Of a DNA stretch of 64,000 nt, positions 22,510-36,600 are shown one piece after another. The notes under the pieces were generated by a model. The model was given only the letters and a program-made list of their open reading frames with translations, ran no database searches and was not told where the DNA came from. The DNA comes from Toxonevra muliebris (lineage: Eukaryota; Arthropoda; Insecta; Diptera; Pallopteridae), in assembly GCA_963691655.1 (NCBI GenBank), contig OY829326.1:20138878-20202877 (forward strand). Direction: 5' to 3'. A program made the translations under genes and the position numbers. Numbering within the stretch: the first letter of the stretch is position 1; every line of letters begins with the position of its first letter.

Positions 22510-23878
22510 TTAATTACTAAAATCTATGTTTTTCGGTGGATTCTGGATAGCTTGCTCCAGCTGTGTAATTAATCCAATAGCGCGAAAATTACTCTCCAAA
22601 AGAGCAAAATCCTCTAAGGCTTTCAAGTAAGGTAAGGCTTCTTGATAGTTAGTGATTTCGGGAAGCCTTTCATGCTTCGAAGTGGAACTACTTTTGCTAT
22701 TTTCTCTTGAAGAAGCCATTACCTCGTTATCACATCCATCATCATTGTCTAAATCAGATTCCAAGCTCAATGCCATTGATTCTTGGCTATTTAGATTTGA
22801 ATCATTTTTAGTTTCAAACTCCCTATAGAAACTATCTATGTTATTCTCATATACAACTGTAGGTTCACCCAAATCTTCATTGCTTGCAGTATCTTCATTT
22901 TCATTCCTCCGATGCTTTCGATTGACTTTCTCATGCTGTGGCGTCGATGTACGTGACCGTTTCTCTTTTTTTCTCTCGGCTTTTCTCTCAATACGACTAA
23001 CATACTGTATGAGATCAATACAGCTCAGTGAAAGCTCCTTCGAAGTCTCATTCACAGTCCGTCGCAATGATCCCAAATCGAAAGAGATAATTCCATAAGT
23101 TTTTTTAAAATTTTCCATCCATATTTGATATGGACAGAAATTGTCAATACCAATAGTTTCTTTCACTGCTAACGCTTTCGAATGCACCGTTTGCTCATTG
23201 ATTGGAATGTGGTGATACAGCGCTCGCAAAATATATTCATATATTACTTTATCAAGAAATTCAATTTTCTCTTTACGTATACGTTGAGCAGTTCCGTACA
23301 TATTATTAGTAGTAGCACATAGCAGCAGAGAATCTTTGTTGGCGACAATATTTCTAATTTGTTTGGTGCTACAGTTGAAGTGGTCGGCAATACGCTTATA
23401 ATTGGGGTTTCGTTCGTATTCGCGTATCACTTGAACCCGTTCTTCTAAGGGTAATATGTTGGGCGTTTTATAATATACCCGATCTTCGGAGGATTTGTTA
23501 GGCGATGGGTGCTTGCGATATTGTTGATCCATGTCAAAGGATAACGGACTCTATGAAAGTAAAATATAAATAAGAGTAAATAATTAAGTCAATGACAAAA
23601 TTTAGAGAACAAAGCAATAAACTAAAACTAGCACTCTTTTATAAAGAGATTATGAGAAGTAAAGGCAAGTTTAAGTTGCTGGAAAACCTTGGGAGGACCC
23701 CCGACGAAGTACTTTTGGACTATTATGAGCTATAATAGCTTACTTAAATAGATACAAATTTATGATTTAAGTTTCAGTTCACCTTGTATTAGTTTATTGC
23801 TGTTTTTTCAATTTTGTTACTCACTGTACACCTCAAGAACGTTTTTGAAAAAACAAATAATGAACTTACTTGATCCAT
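22510..23878 (-). CDS. Psq/CENPB-type HTH protein, subfamily B copy 5
   Basis: Exon 1 23870-23878 (ATG GAT CAA then GTAAGT); intron 319 bp; exon 2 23550-22510 after a TTTCATAG acceptor. Protein about 349 residues, beginning MDQSPLSFDMDQQYRK. First HTH about 34-80 (ILPLEERVQVIREYE, core FNCSTKQIRNIVANKD); CENPB-type domain about 98-160 (RKEKIEFLDKVIYEY to QIWMENFKKTYG). A basic patch (RIERKAERKKEKRSR) may be a nuclear localisation signal. An acidic Ser/Asn linker follows, then the C-terminal block (EALPYLKALEDFALLESNFRAIGLITQLEQAI). It lacks copy 4's polyglycine. A second in-frame ATG in exon 2 follows six exon residues. Tandem duplicate of copy 4, about 3.6 kb apart, same strand. No DDE domain. 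Confidence 0.88.
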
Positions 23879-26403
23879 TTTTTTGTAGAAAATGAGCTCT
23901 GAATAAGAAAAACAACCCTTATATCCGCAAATGATAAATATACATGAGAATGTATGCGAATTCAATTCTTGGAATGAGTTTCAACTGAAAATAAAGCGAG
24001 CATCAATAAACCGGGAATTATTATATTTGTTATTCGTTGATTATTTTGGTCTATTTCTCAGTGTATTTATTTCATTGATCCATAGTTGAATGAACATAGT
24101 TATCTAAGCAGAGACAACAGGCTTATGCCAGGCTTATTTCATAGTTGCACATTTATGTACCACGAGTTTATAGTTGAAAAATATGTAGGAAAAAAGTACA
24201 AACAGTTTTAGTAGTTTCTTGTTTGGAAATTAGTTTGTTAAAAAACAAAATATAACCACAGTGTAATCAACCCAAGAATGATAGAAAATAAAGTTGACGC
24301 CTCCAGTTGTACAAAATTTGTTTACTTCCATTAGCGTTGTGTGCGAATGATGTAACGTCGTTTCAAGCAACGATCTATGACCAATTGTAAGATAGTGCCA
24401 AATCTCTTATAAGTACTATTTATTTGTTACTTTTTTAGTCTTTTTATATGCAACTATGAAGCAGAAATTTAAGGACAGAGAAAATTGAAAGAAAAAAGTG
24501 GTCCTTTTCAGAACACCATGTTCTTTATAATATGCGTTGATTTACACATTATGCCACTAAATTGATTAGTATAGTAAAAATTTTGGTTTAGTTATTTTAA
24601 ATACCCGTGATGTAGTTTTTGTATAAAAGATGAGGCTAGGTAAATTGCGAAATCGAGCACTGCGAAAGCCAAATTGATTTTATTTTTCTTTATATTAACA
24701 GCTCTTAGTCCAATGTTACTAGTTTTCAGCACATTTATTAAGATTCAGAGCTTTAAAAACAAATTGCTGCGATTTAAAACTGTGGCACTTTTAATGCAAT
24801 TAATAAAATTCAGTTTTTGTGACTCTCAGCAATAAAAGAAAACGATACACTTCTTTTTTCTTTCACTTATTCTTTCAGCTGTCATTTTCCTCTTCTTCTT
24901 TTTAATTTTTGCGTATTCACAATCGCATTGAGTGTGTTCATTACGATAGTGAAGAAATAGTTCAATCATTTGCCCAAAATCACGACAGTGATAAGGTTGC
25001 ATTTGCCATTTCTATAGTGGCTGTTCAGACGAGTGCAGGCATGGTAAAAGAAATAGGTAGAGAGAAAGAGATAGCAGAGTTGCACCGAAAATCCAAAAAC
25101 AAAATAAAAATCGTCGCTTTGATGAATGTTCCATGTTCATATTGTTCCGATTTTGCCACTTTCCCTCATAATTTTTTTGAAGTTGAATAGGCAACATGAA
25201 CGCAAACAAACAATGACCATTTACGGCACACACAGTCTTCCTTTTTTTGCTATTTTTTTTATAAACTTATATTAATTTCTTAAGAGATTGTGGCTTTTAT
25301 TTTTTATTTAATTTTAAGTACATATTTAAGGCACATAATTGATATTTCTTTTGCATTTTTTTGCGAACAAAAGAACTTATCTTAATGAGGACAAGAAAAA
25401 GTGACAAAATTCCAATTCCATCGTTCCTCTTTGATTAGAAAAAGTCCGTCATGGTTGCACTCATGTGAACACGACACGCCTGCCCAGGCTTTTCATGCTT
25501 GCTCCCGTCTATATATGTGGCTGACATATAGTTTTTCACTTGTTGTCTTTCTTTTGAACGATGCCTGTTGTTCATTATTGGGCTTAAGGGGGTATTCTAC
25601 CCGAGATGATGCGAAATATCGATGTTTTCAAATCGTTGTAAATGAAAAGCTTTTCAATATTTTTATTCGAGGTTTTTTGCAAGTTTTTCTACAGGTTTTA
25701 ATGTTAAAAATATCTTTGTTAATAATGGTTCATTCGACGCCTTGAACTTGAGCCTGCCGAAAATAGTTGCTCCATGGTAGACATAATATCTCCGGTTTAA
25801 ATATTCTGAAACACAAAATGTAACCCATTTTGTAATCGTGAGACTTCCTGCTATCGCCTCATCTAGGGAATAAGAAAAAGCAAATTTTCTTCAATTTAAA
25901 TCAGCCGTTTCGCACTTTGCTTAAGCTACTAAAAGTTAACGAAACTTAGCGAAATTCTTGGCTATTCTAATTATGGGCATGATGATATGATTTTTATATG
26001 TTCGCATTCTTGGCTAAGCTAGCTTAAGTTGGCATATGTCTAGTATTGGACTGCTAGCTTTATATAAATCGCCCAACCTGGCTAGTAAGATGCTGATTGT
26101 TACATCGTCTTGAGGCCACTTTGCTTCTGGAAGAGAAAAAATTATATTTTACGCACTCTTGTAAAATTTCCATTTTGCGACTTAATATGATTTCGGTACG
26201 GATATATGTATGCATATACCACACTTTTAATTTGACATGTACCTACGTTTTTCTCGATGAAACAGTACCTGCAAAGTTGTCAAAGGGTTTTGGTGAATGC
26301 TTAAGAACATCTCAATCTAAGGTTCTGTTTCCGGGTGGGAAAAATTATATTAAAACCGAACTAAGAATTAACTCTTAAAATCAGCTATTTAAGGTAACTT
26401 CAA
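23879..26403. other. 5' flank of copy 5 and non-coding DNA
   Basis: The core block TATTCAGAGCTCATTTTCTA precedes the ATG on the minus strand. Further away, 25584-25615 (GCTTAAGGGGGTATTCTACC) resembles the terminus of the TTAA element at 27614, without a matching far end found. 25900-26080 has AAGCTA/TAGCTT-rich sequence, probably a decayed MITE. No gene. Confidence 0.4.
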
Positions 26404-26424
26404 ACTCTCACTGAAAAACTGGCC
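26404..26424. repeat. Solo terminal motif also seen at 39929 and 40010
   Basis: Contains CTCACTGAAAAACTGGCC, matching the terminus of the possible Harbinger-like element near 40029. No partner end found here. Confidence 0.45.
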
Positions 26425-27609
26425 TCAAATATTAAAAATTTCGTTTGCTCTCATTAAATAAATAAGTCAACAGTTTAAATTTCATGTCGGCATTTATAAT
26501 CATAAATTACTCATACATAAAAATAAAACCCAAAACTGTCAGCCCTTTTCCAATTCAAAATCAATGAAGCGCTGCAATAAACTTATTCGCCTCAGAAATT
26601 AATTTCCGTCACTAAAAATTATGGAAATTATTCTAAAGAAAGGCATAAAAAACATCAAAAACGAGTTAACATACCTCAAATATTTGGAGGAAGTATTTTA
26701 ACACCTGCATTTTTCAGTGTGTGTGTGTAAAAAATTAAAGGTTTTTAAGCCCTCTTTACAAAACAACGAGAGCAAGTAAAATATGCACATTTTTGTAATT
26801 CGTGCAACCAGGCGTAAATTTGAAACATTTGTCAACAAGGGCGTATTTCGGTAGGTTAATAGTAACTACAAAAAGATTTGAATTTGAAAAAATCCCAACA
26901 AGTCATTTGCACATTTCGGCAAAAAATAATGAATTCCTTTACATGTGAACGTGTACAAGCTGTGAAATATTTCTAAGGGATGATGGAATGCCATTATGAA
27001 GAATTGTATAAACATATGAGGATAAGTAGAGTATAAAGTATTCACAAGTCAATTGAATATCATCAGTTCTACTGAAGAACAATTGAAAGAATTTGAAAAA
27101 ATATTAAAAAGCATTTAACACAAATAACAAATATAAAGTAGATACTCAATTGATAATTAATCTGCGCAAGCGCATGTGGCAAATTGTCGAAATAAAAAGT
27201 ATCAAATTAATTTTTTAAATTGTTTACGGTACCTACATTTTATGCTCATTGGAGGATTTATGATTCTGCTCTGGCTCATAACCAGCTACTTATAATAAAT
27301 TAAGTGGTAATATGTTTCATTGAATGTTATATAACTAATTTTATAATTTGTTATAAGCTTTTCAAATGTTCTGCTCCTTATATGTACAACTGTGCTCCTC
27401 TCACCCCTTAAACTTGTCTCTGATTGATCATTGTACAATACAAATTGGTAGAACCGTTGGCGATGATCGGCTTTCGGAAAAGGTTTGGCTGTAGCCTGGC
27501 TGTAGCCATACAAAAAAATTAAAACTTTGTTGCTAGAACAGCTCCTCGTAGAATCATCTGAAATAAAAACTTTAAATTACATATTAATGTATATATAAAT
27601 AACAATGGC
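26425..27609. other. Non-coding stretch
   Basis: AT-rich, nothing recognised. Confidence 0.4.
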
Positions 27610-27613
27610 TTAA

Positions 27614-27835
27614 GGGGATCTTCTGGTCTAGCTCCCTTGAATTTGACGAGTTTTTAGGATTTTTTTTTTAAATGAAATAATTCGAGATAAATGAGTTTAA
27701 ACTTCGGTCGGCCTTGCCTGCGCTCACCTACTAAATAGGCTGTAGAAGTCGACATACTGGAAATATTGATACGAAAATTTTACAGTATACTTTTAAAAGC
27801 CTATACTTTTGAAATATGTAGACCAGAAGGTGGCC
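27614..27835. mobile_element. TTAA-flanked MITE (piggyBac-like ends)
   Basis: TTAA at 27610-27613 and 27836-27839 flank inverted ends: left GGGGATCTTCTGGTCTA, right TAGACCAGAAGGTGGCC, sharing TTCTGGTCTA. 222 bp, non-coding. TTAA targets are typical of piggyBac; the family call is inference. Confidence 0.6.
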
Positions 27836-27839
27836 TTAA

Positions 27840-30394
27840 CCTAAGATATTTGAATTTCATATACAATCAACGAACAGTCGCCATTGTTGAAAACAAAAAA
27901 AAAACATTTCTAGGCACTTTCTTTAATAAAAAATGCTTTAATATAGATTTTCAAAAAACGCATTTGAAGTTTTTGTTTAACATTTTTGTGCAAAACAAAA
28001 TTTTCTTAAAAACGGATGCCATAGTTACAGGTATTTGAAATAATCTGCAAGAGTTTTAAACACGGTTTCTCGTTGCAATGAAAGCTACATTAAAAACAAG
28101 TACATACAATAGTTCTGGTAGTTTCATTCATCATCATTGAGTTTTTCGGTCAATATGAATGGCTAATTGTTGCAGTACGCATAAAATACAACTCTGCGAC
28201 TAGGGAAGAAAAGAAGAGAGCGTTTCTTGAGCACGTTTGCCGGTTCGCAATAATTACAATTAAAATTAAATTTACTTTAAATTCTTTGAAATAAATATTG
28301 GTATAATTTGCTATATAATAAGCCTGCGTATTTATTTACATGGTCACAACACTAATAAATAAATTTCTTAAGTTTTGCAAATTTAAATTAAGTTTTTATG
28401 AAATACGTATAAAATTCAACCGAAAACTTTCTCAGGAAAATCCTATCGAAGAAATAATGCAACACACATTTTGCTACTTTTACTGCTGCTGCTGTTGTTG
28501 ACTCCCATATAAGGGCAATTTGCGGAAATAATTGTCTCCTAAACTGCCTCATTGGCATATGTGCGAGTATATGTGATTTGTTGTATAATCGTAGATACAC
28601 TCTCCTCACAGCAGAAGCAACTAACAGCAGCAGCAGCTGTGATTTTTTATGTGATTTTAATTTTCTTTCGTCACTTTGTGCACAGCTGCGCAAATTGACT
28701 GCGTTGGTTGTTCCTGCTGCTGCTGCTGCAGACTTTTACTACTCTAAACTATAGTTGACTACTTATACGCCGTGCATATATCTACATATAAACTCTGTTA
28801 GCTAGCAGTGTTGGTGGTGGTAGTGTTACTTGCCTGGGCAGCATGGACATTTGGCGCAGTTGGTCGCTTGATCGCTCGATCGTCATTCTGCAGCTTGTTA
28901 CTGAAGTACCAGTGTCAGACTCAGAGCCAGCCAGTTAGAGGTACTATGGGTAGGTAGGTTGTTAGAGTTAGAGGCAATCAGTCTAGCGTAATTCCCTTTA
29001 CCATTGAGTATAGTATGTAAAATTCATCAAAGTCTAAAGAATTGAGTTACTTACGTAAGTAAGTATTGAATGAAATAAAGAAAACGCTTGTTTGTTTGAA
29101 TTGTTTGTATTGCCACAGTTGTCGTTGTTGTTGGACAACCCTTTTTTCTGTTTCCCTTCGAGAATGCATTCTTAAAGGAAGTATGTATGTACATATGTAA
29201 ATATGCAAAATACTTTTACATATAGTGAAACATCTGTGGTCACCTGGTGTGCTTTTTATATCATACCTTAAAACCTCGTATCTCTGTATCTCTTACTTCA
29301 TATGTAGTTACGTATCTATGTATGTAAGTGTGTATGTATGTATATTACGTGTGTGATATTACTATATTAATATTTTTTCTGACTTTATTGAAAGGTGTTA
29401 GATAAACATTCACAGATATTTATGAGTACTCAAGCATGGAATAAATGCATTGTTTGATCAGAAATGTTTCACTGATCTAAGTAGCGTAAGAATGCGTATC
29501 GTTTTACTTTATTTTTATTATGTTTGAAGGGACTTATACCTTGGGTAAATATAGAAAGTAAAGAATGTATTAACTTATGAAATATGAATAAAGATATTAC
29601 AGGAACTTTGAAAAAAGCATTTGGTATTTTAAAACCCTAGCATGGAAGATGAATGTGGTAGAATAATTGAACTTGAGGAAATATTCGTAGCCATTGCTAA
29701 CAAAAAGTTAGCAGAAGTAGGAACCGATTTGTGTTTGAGTGCAATTTGCATTTTTAAAATTTCAAAATCAGTGTTTAGAACATAAAGTTTAAACATTTGT
29801 TAGTAATGTATTGAATTGGATACACTACATGAAAGCTACTATTGCTTGACGCTAGATTACTATAAGTGCTTGTTTTCCTTGAACTATATTTTTTAATTGA
29901 ACTATATCACGGAAAAGGTTAAGAAGGGATTATTGTACTTTGTTCTTTCAAAAACCCTGTGCAAAATTTCACTTCGAAGTAACTAAAATTGACGAAGTTG
30001 TGGATCATTGATTAAGATCTCCTCTTACCAGTTGTATCAATTTTGGGTAAAGGGAACCGTAAATCAGAGAGGGAAACAAGACGAGATAGCGCATCTCCAT
30101 TTCTTGTTGCAATTTATGATCAAAACAGAAATTGTGTGCCTCTGAAGGCTGGAATTTTCATGGGTCACCTGTGACCTTAGAGGGTTGCCTCTATGGAAAT
30201 TTTTTACGAAGCTTTTCAGCAATTTTTTTTAGATATTTTTTAAGATAGACAGAGTTACTAAGTATTACTTCTTCACTTAATCCTTTCTTGACCGTAAGAA
30301 AACTGAAAACGATAGAGCAAAACCGAGTCCATGACCTCCATTTCATTGTAAAATGATTTTTAATAAGTTTTCGTTGACAAGGTGAATTTATGTT
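27840..30394. other. Non-coding, microsatellite-rich stretch
   Basis: CTG/CAG clusters near 28485-28500, 28620-28640 and 28715-28730, GTAT repeats near 29180 and 29320. No gene supported. Confidence 0.4.
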
Positions 30395-30665
30395 GAAAGT
30401 GATAGCAGCAGTAAAAAAAAATTATCACGGTAACAACAAAAGGGCTTTGTTGTTGCGGTCATAATGGCGGAACACTCTGAATATCAAAAATCAGCTGACG
30501 AAAGCAGTAGTACAATACGGCAATGACAATATATCGGGGAAAAAAGTAAATAAACAATCAAACGTAAAAAACTTTTGACTACCAGCGTTCCCACCACGAA
30601 AAAAAGCGCCATTAGAAGGAAGAAGAAGAATGAGTTGCTGGTAACTCCTCCTTATATAAATTCAA
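30395..30665. repeat. Interspersed repeat R, copy 2
   Basis: Partner of 16370-16665 in the same orientation; the best-kept parts are TTGTTGTTGCGGTCATAA and GAAGAATGAGTTGCTGGTAA. Confidence 0.7.
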
Positions 30666-33600
30666 ATGGGTTCGAAAAAAAATTAAATTTGGATCTTTGG
30701 AAATCTGTAGGAACGTAATTTTTTTTTTACTACACCAATTAACGAGAAAAAAAGTATCGAAAATCAGCTAAAAATTTTCAAAACTATTTGGTTTGGCTGC
30801 CTGGAATTACCTTCAAGCATTTAGTCAGGAGACATATAGAATATGGTATAACCGCTCTAAAGTCTGTATTACCACCAGCTCGAAAAACCCCGACATACAA
30901 ATATGCCTAAAGTTGACGATTTTCTCTGATTTATAAATAATCTTTAAAATTCGAAAACCCTGAATATTTCTATCTTCAACAGCAAATCATAAGAATAACA
31001 AATTTTAATATTTTCTTCAACTTCAAGTCGACGACATTTGTGAATTTCCCTTCGAGTAACAACAATAAAATTAAAATGCTTAAAAATGATTTATTTCACA
31101 CATCACTGCAATGATTTGCATCGTTGACAATGGTCAGTAGTCAACATTCGAGTTGACGACCGTACCTCATTCATACATATATTTTAAAGTCAACGAAACG
31201 AAACAAAATTATTGCTCTACCACAAATAATATTTTCCCATGACCAAAAATTTAAGGGCTCTCGCTCGCGTTCATTCACTGAAGCAATTCGACTGTAGCGA
31301 TGAGAAAGTATAATCACAGAGTTATATGAAAGTTATTATTGTTTTGGTTTGTGATTTTCTTAAAATATGTTAGTAGAAACCCAAAGAAAATGTTTCGAAA
31401 GTAGCGGAATATAAAATGTAATTTATATAAATTAAAAATAATTATATTACAATTTGTTAGTCGTCGTCATTATTATTTAATATGTGTAGTTAACATAAAG
31501 ACTGAAGTAACTCAGAACTTCTTTCGAAAAATCTCTTCACACTTGAGCAGAAACTATTTATGATAACGAAAAGAATTTCACCTTACAGCTTTGGCGGCAA
31601 CAACAGGCAAAACTATGACATACTCCCCCACAATAATAACTCAAAGAGGTTCTCAACCTGCATACTAGTAGAAACTTATACCCACAAGAATATTTTTCTA
31701 AATTACTATTCGTGATGCCAGTTTTATTTCGTTTCGTTTCATTTAAATGCGCCATACCTTGAGGTTATACAAAGTAATTTTGAATGCAACAGAAAAAAAA
31801 GGAAAAAAAAAACAAAAACCACACACAAATTCATTCCGCATTCACGTGAAGAGAAGTGGCGTAAGAACAAAGCAAAACAACACAACAACCACTACATATA
31901 TGACCACTGTAGCCGCCACCGACACTGCCACCGCCATTATTACCATCTCACATTGTCAGAAAGAAACATTTCAGTTCAGTTCCAGCAGCAGCTGAGGAAG
32001 TCAGAAAAGCTCATATGAAAAAGTTCAATGATCGTGGTGGGTCACGACTTTTGCACGACGATGACGATGTTGAATATTTTTGCTGTTGCTGCTGCTGCTG
32101 TTGTTCCATTGCTAGTGTTTGTTGATGTTATTGTTGCTGGTTGTTACCCACGCTGTTCTTGTGTGTATGTGAGGTTTCTCTGATATTTATGCAGCTGTGT
32201 GTTTGTATCTCAACTTTGTATTTTTTCCCTCCATCTCACTCTCCAAAAAGAAATCGATTGAAATCGATCAAACCAAAAAAAAAAAAAAAAATGTATGTAA
32301 AATAAAACCAAGGAGGAAAGGCCATAGAACACGTCAGCGATAAATCCATCGAATCAATTGGGTTCCATTCAAAACAAAAGCGCAAAAGAAAAAGCTTTTG
32401 TTTAAAACGTCAATCTGAATGCTGCAATGTTAATGTTGAGGAAGTCATGATGACGAACGTTTAACAAAGCGGTAATCAAAGTGTTGCTGTTCGGCATTCA
32501 CCAAAACGATCGATTTATAGATCACTGTGAATTGGAATTGTTGAAGCTCTGACAGTATCGAAGAATTGGAAATATTTTGTTTGATTGTCACTGATGTGAT
32601 GTTAAGGAAACTTTTTTGCAATCACAATTAAGTTGAATGAAGCTCAACTCTTGACTATGTGTGACATTTTGGAACAATTGGGGCGCAAAATTGCTGGTAG
32701 TTTTTTTTATGTATCTAACTATTTACAATATAATTATAAGCTAACTGGACTAAAGGTAAAAATTAGACAGACCTAATCACACTTTATCATTATTAACTGT
32801 CAAAGTTCGTTAACAATTGCGTCAGTCCTTTACAATATTTGCATTTTCTATTCTTATGGCACCTCTTGGTTCACTTTAGTGCAAAAAAGGCTCTTAGCTT
32901 TTAATACATGCAGGATTAACTTGTCTGGAAATGTTGTATTTCAGTGCAATGACCGCCACTACTCTAAGGAGATTCCACATTAGCTCGATAGCCAAGCAAT
33001 AAAAATTCGTGTTTCAAAACTTGCTACACTTGCTTGAAATTTATTCTAATCCAGACCTAAATTGGCTTAACTTAAACTTAAGTTAAATTAAGTCACTATC
33101 TCTTGACTAAAACTAGTGAAGATTTTACCGATTATTTAGCTGTATACTATCATTGACATAAATTTCCAGATGAATTTGATAAATAAATGGCGAAAACTCG
33201 ATAGCTATTTGAATATGACAACATAACCGTCAATCGGTTACTTGATCTATCGATAATTTCTGGCACACGTTTGCCTCTTTTACCTAGGTTTAAAATGCTG
33301 TAAACTCACATGCTTACCACATCACATCTCGCGTTCCGTCTCAAATCGTCTCGTCTTGGCCATGTCTCGACTTGTAACTAAGTGATTGAGTGACGAGTTG
33401 ATTAACGGTTTTCGGCATGGTGCGAATGATCGCTCTCGACTCACGTAAGCCAAGGTAAGTGTAGATGTATGTATGTATGTATGTATGCATGCGAAGTATG
33501 TAGTTCACATGTTGTGCTGTCAATCAATGAAGTCGAAATTTCAAGTTTGGCTTTTGTTGCTGTTTCTGTTTTGAGTTTAGCTTTGAGAGTAGAATGATCA

Positions 33601-36600
33601 GTTTGTGTTTGCCGGAAGAGCAAATTTTCTTCATTTCAGTGTTCATTTTTATGATTTGGTCTTTTGTGTTTTTTTTTTTTTTTTTTTGGGTGAACACGTG
33701 CAGCACTCAAAAGATGCCGTTTACAGTTTTTGTTGTTTTTCAAAGCTGCCGCTTGATTGTGTTAATTGTTGTTGCTTGCTGCTGGTAGAAAGAACTTGTT
33801 TCATTCAGCACAGTTTTAAAGTTAATTTAAACGGTATGTTGAGAATTTGTTACTTTGACTTTATTAACGCGCGGTTAATTAGCAGGTTTGTTTCGTGCGA
33901 CTGCTGGCACTTGATGGTTGAGGCTGATGTTGTTGAGAAAATGGGGTAAGGCATGCATGTAAGTCGTCGGCTTACTACTGGCCATGAATGATGCTTTGTA
34001 ATTAATATACAATAAATATTAGATTAAAAAGGTTTTAGGTTGATAAAATCTACGACGTTCGGGTTTGCTGATCAATTTTCCGGGACTAACTGCTGTCTTA
34101 CTAATTTAATCCGAAGCCTTAATTTCGAATGAAAATTCCAAGGTTGAATTTTATTTTATTTTTTTTTCCTCCAGAAAAATAGGTCTGAGCTATGGATGGC
34201 GTCATATTTGTCTAGAAGAGTAAAACTGAATTTTATTTCGTCAATCAATTTTAGAAACTTGACTTTTTCTTAAATTGCTAGAACTTCAGAACGTTAACTG
34301 AAAGTTAACTTCATGAATTCTATAGTTCAGTTCATCTCTAACTCCTAGAATTTTAGAAACTCAACTCCGATTCCTATTGACCTACTAAAATTCAATTTAA
34401 AATGTTCGATTAATGTACGTAAAGTAAAAGCTAATTTCCACTTGAATGTCTAGAGTTTAATATAACCGAGGCTTCAACTTTATAAATTCAATAAAGACAA
34501 TATTAACTTTAACTATTACGGTTTAAGTCTAACTTCTAGAAAGTTAACTTTGACTTAAATTTTGTAGTTTACATTGACTTTGCCTAACTTTACTTAAATA
34601 AATTAAAATGTTTGGTAACTAAGTACCTTGAACTTGAAAAAACTAACTTCAACTACAATAAAAATACTACAACTCCTAGTAGTCTGCTTTTGCACAACGA
34701 AGCTGCATGAATTTTCGACTTTACAGCTGCGATTTTTATTATTTTTACACGCTAGACATGGCAATTCTTTTTTATATGCGTGTAAATTTTTACAATTAAT
34801 TATAAAATTTATAAAAGTCAAAACAAGTTGCATCAATAGCGCTCAAAAAGCAAAAAAAATAAAAAAATCAAATTCATCAATTTAGCAATAGAAATTTTCA
34901 CACCAGGTGTTTCCAACAACAATTGCACTCAATTCGCACTCACACACACATAAGCACATATACATGAACATATGTATGAATCAATGCTATTCAAAAGTAA
35001 AATTCCAGTTTGAAACCATTTTTGGTATGACCATAACAGGAAACCATTTAAGGAAGACGACGCAACTTACAACAACTAACAGCAACAGCAGCAGTAATAG
35101 AATCAACAAACAATAACAACAGCAACAGCTGCTGGTGTAAAATGAATGCAATCAGCGGTGGAAGCATTGATTTTGAAATTACAACAACAAAGAGTTGTAG
35201 CAATGAAAACGCACACGTGAAAAATTGTTAAGCGAGCAACAGCAAAGTTACTGCTGCTATTGGTATTGCGATTATATAGGCGGGCGGCAAGTAAGCAAAC
35301 AGAGAAACATAGGCTCGCCACCAACAAAAAAAACGAGCAGCAGCAGAACAAGCAAAACGACAGCAATAATAATAATAATAGTAAATGCGTGTTGCAGGTG
35401 TGCAATCAGCAATAAAATGAAATTCTTAAATGATCGTGCCAACAACATATGAGCACATGAACTGACTGAACATAAATACATACGTTCATATGTGAGATCA
35501 CCATCGATAGTTGTTGTCGTTGTTGTTGCGGTTGTTTGTTGCTGCCGCTGCTGTGGTTTGTGAGGTCCAAACAGCTGAGTGTATATGAAACGCACCCATA
35601 AAATGCATACACACACACACATACACAAACAACCGTTTGTTTTATTTTTTATTTGTCTTACTCACGGTCAACTCCCACCGCTGCATACGGGTGGGTCGCA
35701 CGATCACAATCGCAATCAAAAATATGTATATGAACATATAGAAAAAAAATCGATCGCGTTCGCTTATGATCAGCAGCAAAATGTGTTGATTGATTAATCA
35801 CTATACAGTCAAAGTCAGCAGCAATTCGCGTACGTATGTGTGTATCAGTTTAAAATTTAATTATTTGCGAATTGTTGCTTCATTGAACATTGATCGCAAA
35901 TGATCGATTATTTTAACGCAACTCATACTCATGTCACATATTAACTTTTGTTTGTTTTCTTTAGCGTTTTGCCTCACCTTGGCATTAAACGGTAAAAATA
36001 TGAAATATGAAAAATACACAAATACACACATATACACTCATGTACCTATATTACATATGAATGTATGATTTATTGTTTATGACAATTGGTAAGATCACTT
36101 TGAGGTTATGCACGCTGATCGTTTCATTTGATTACAGTAGAATTGTTTTGATTTGTTTGAATGCTATCTAACATTTTATATTTATTTATTTTTATTTTTA
36201 GACTTTAGAAAAAGTCATAAATCTTTGTTTTTCTTGTATTATATTGTTAAAAATGACCTGTCACCCAGTTAGTCAGTGCTTCGGACTCTATAAGCCGTTA
36301 AATAGTTTCGTTCTCTTGTGATTGTGTCTGCCTTTTTCAGTGTTCAATAAGTACAAGTATCCAAATACAATTCCCAATCGAGTAATTGGAAAATGAAATA
36401 CCTGTCGTATTTAAATGGCGTTTAATGAGCTAAGCTGCTTTCTGGCAAATAAAATTGTTGAATTGTTTGCGTTTGTTACTTGCTGGTTAGTTGACATAGA
36501 ATTTCTGTTTCTGTTTGTGATTGAAATTTGATCACGATTTTAAAAACGAGTAGGTTTACATACATACATACATACTTATATGCCAAATAAAGTTACAGCG

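Noticed and set aside
20401..24000. Bacterial-style operon for the paralogs
   Set aside because: Each gene has its own intron, promoter block and 3' end.
35103..35628. Overlapping leucine/cysteine-rich frames
   Set aside because: Products of CAG/CAA and AAT microsatellites in several frames.
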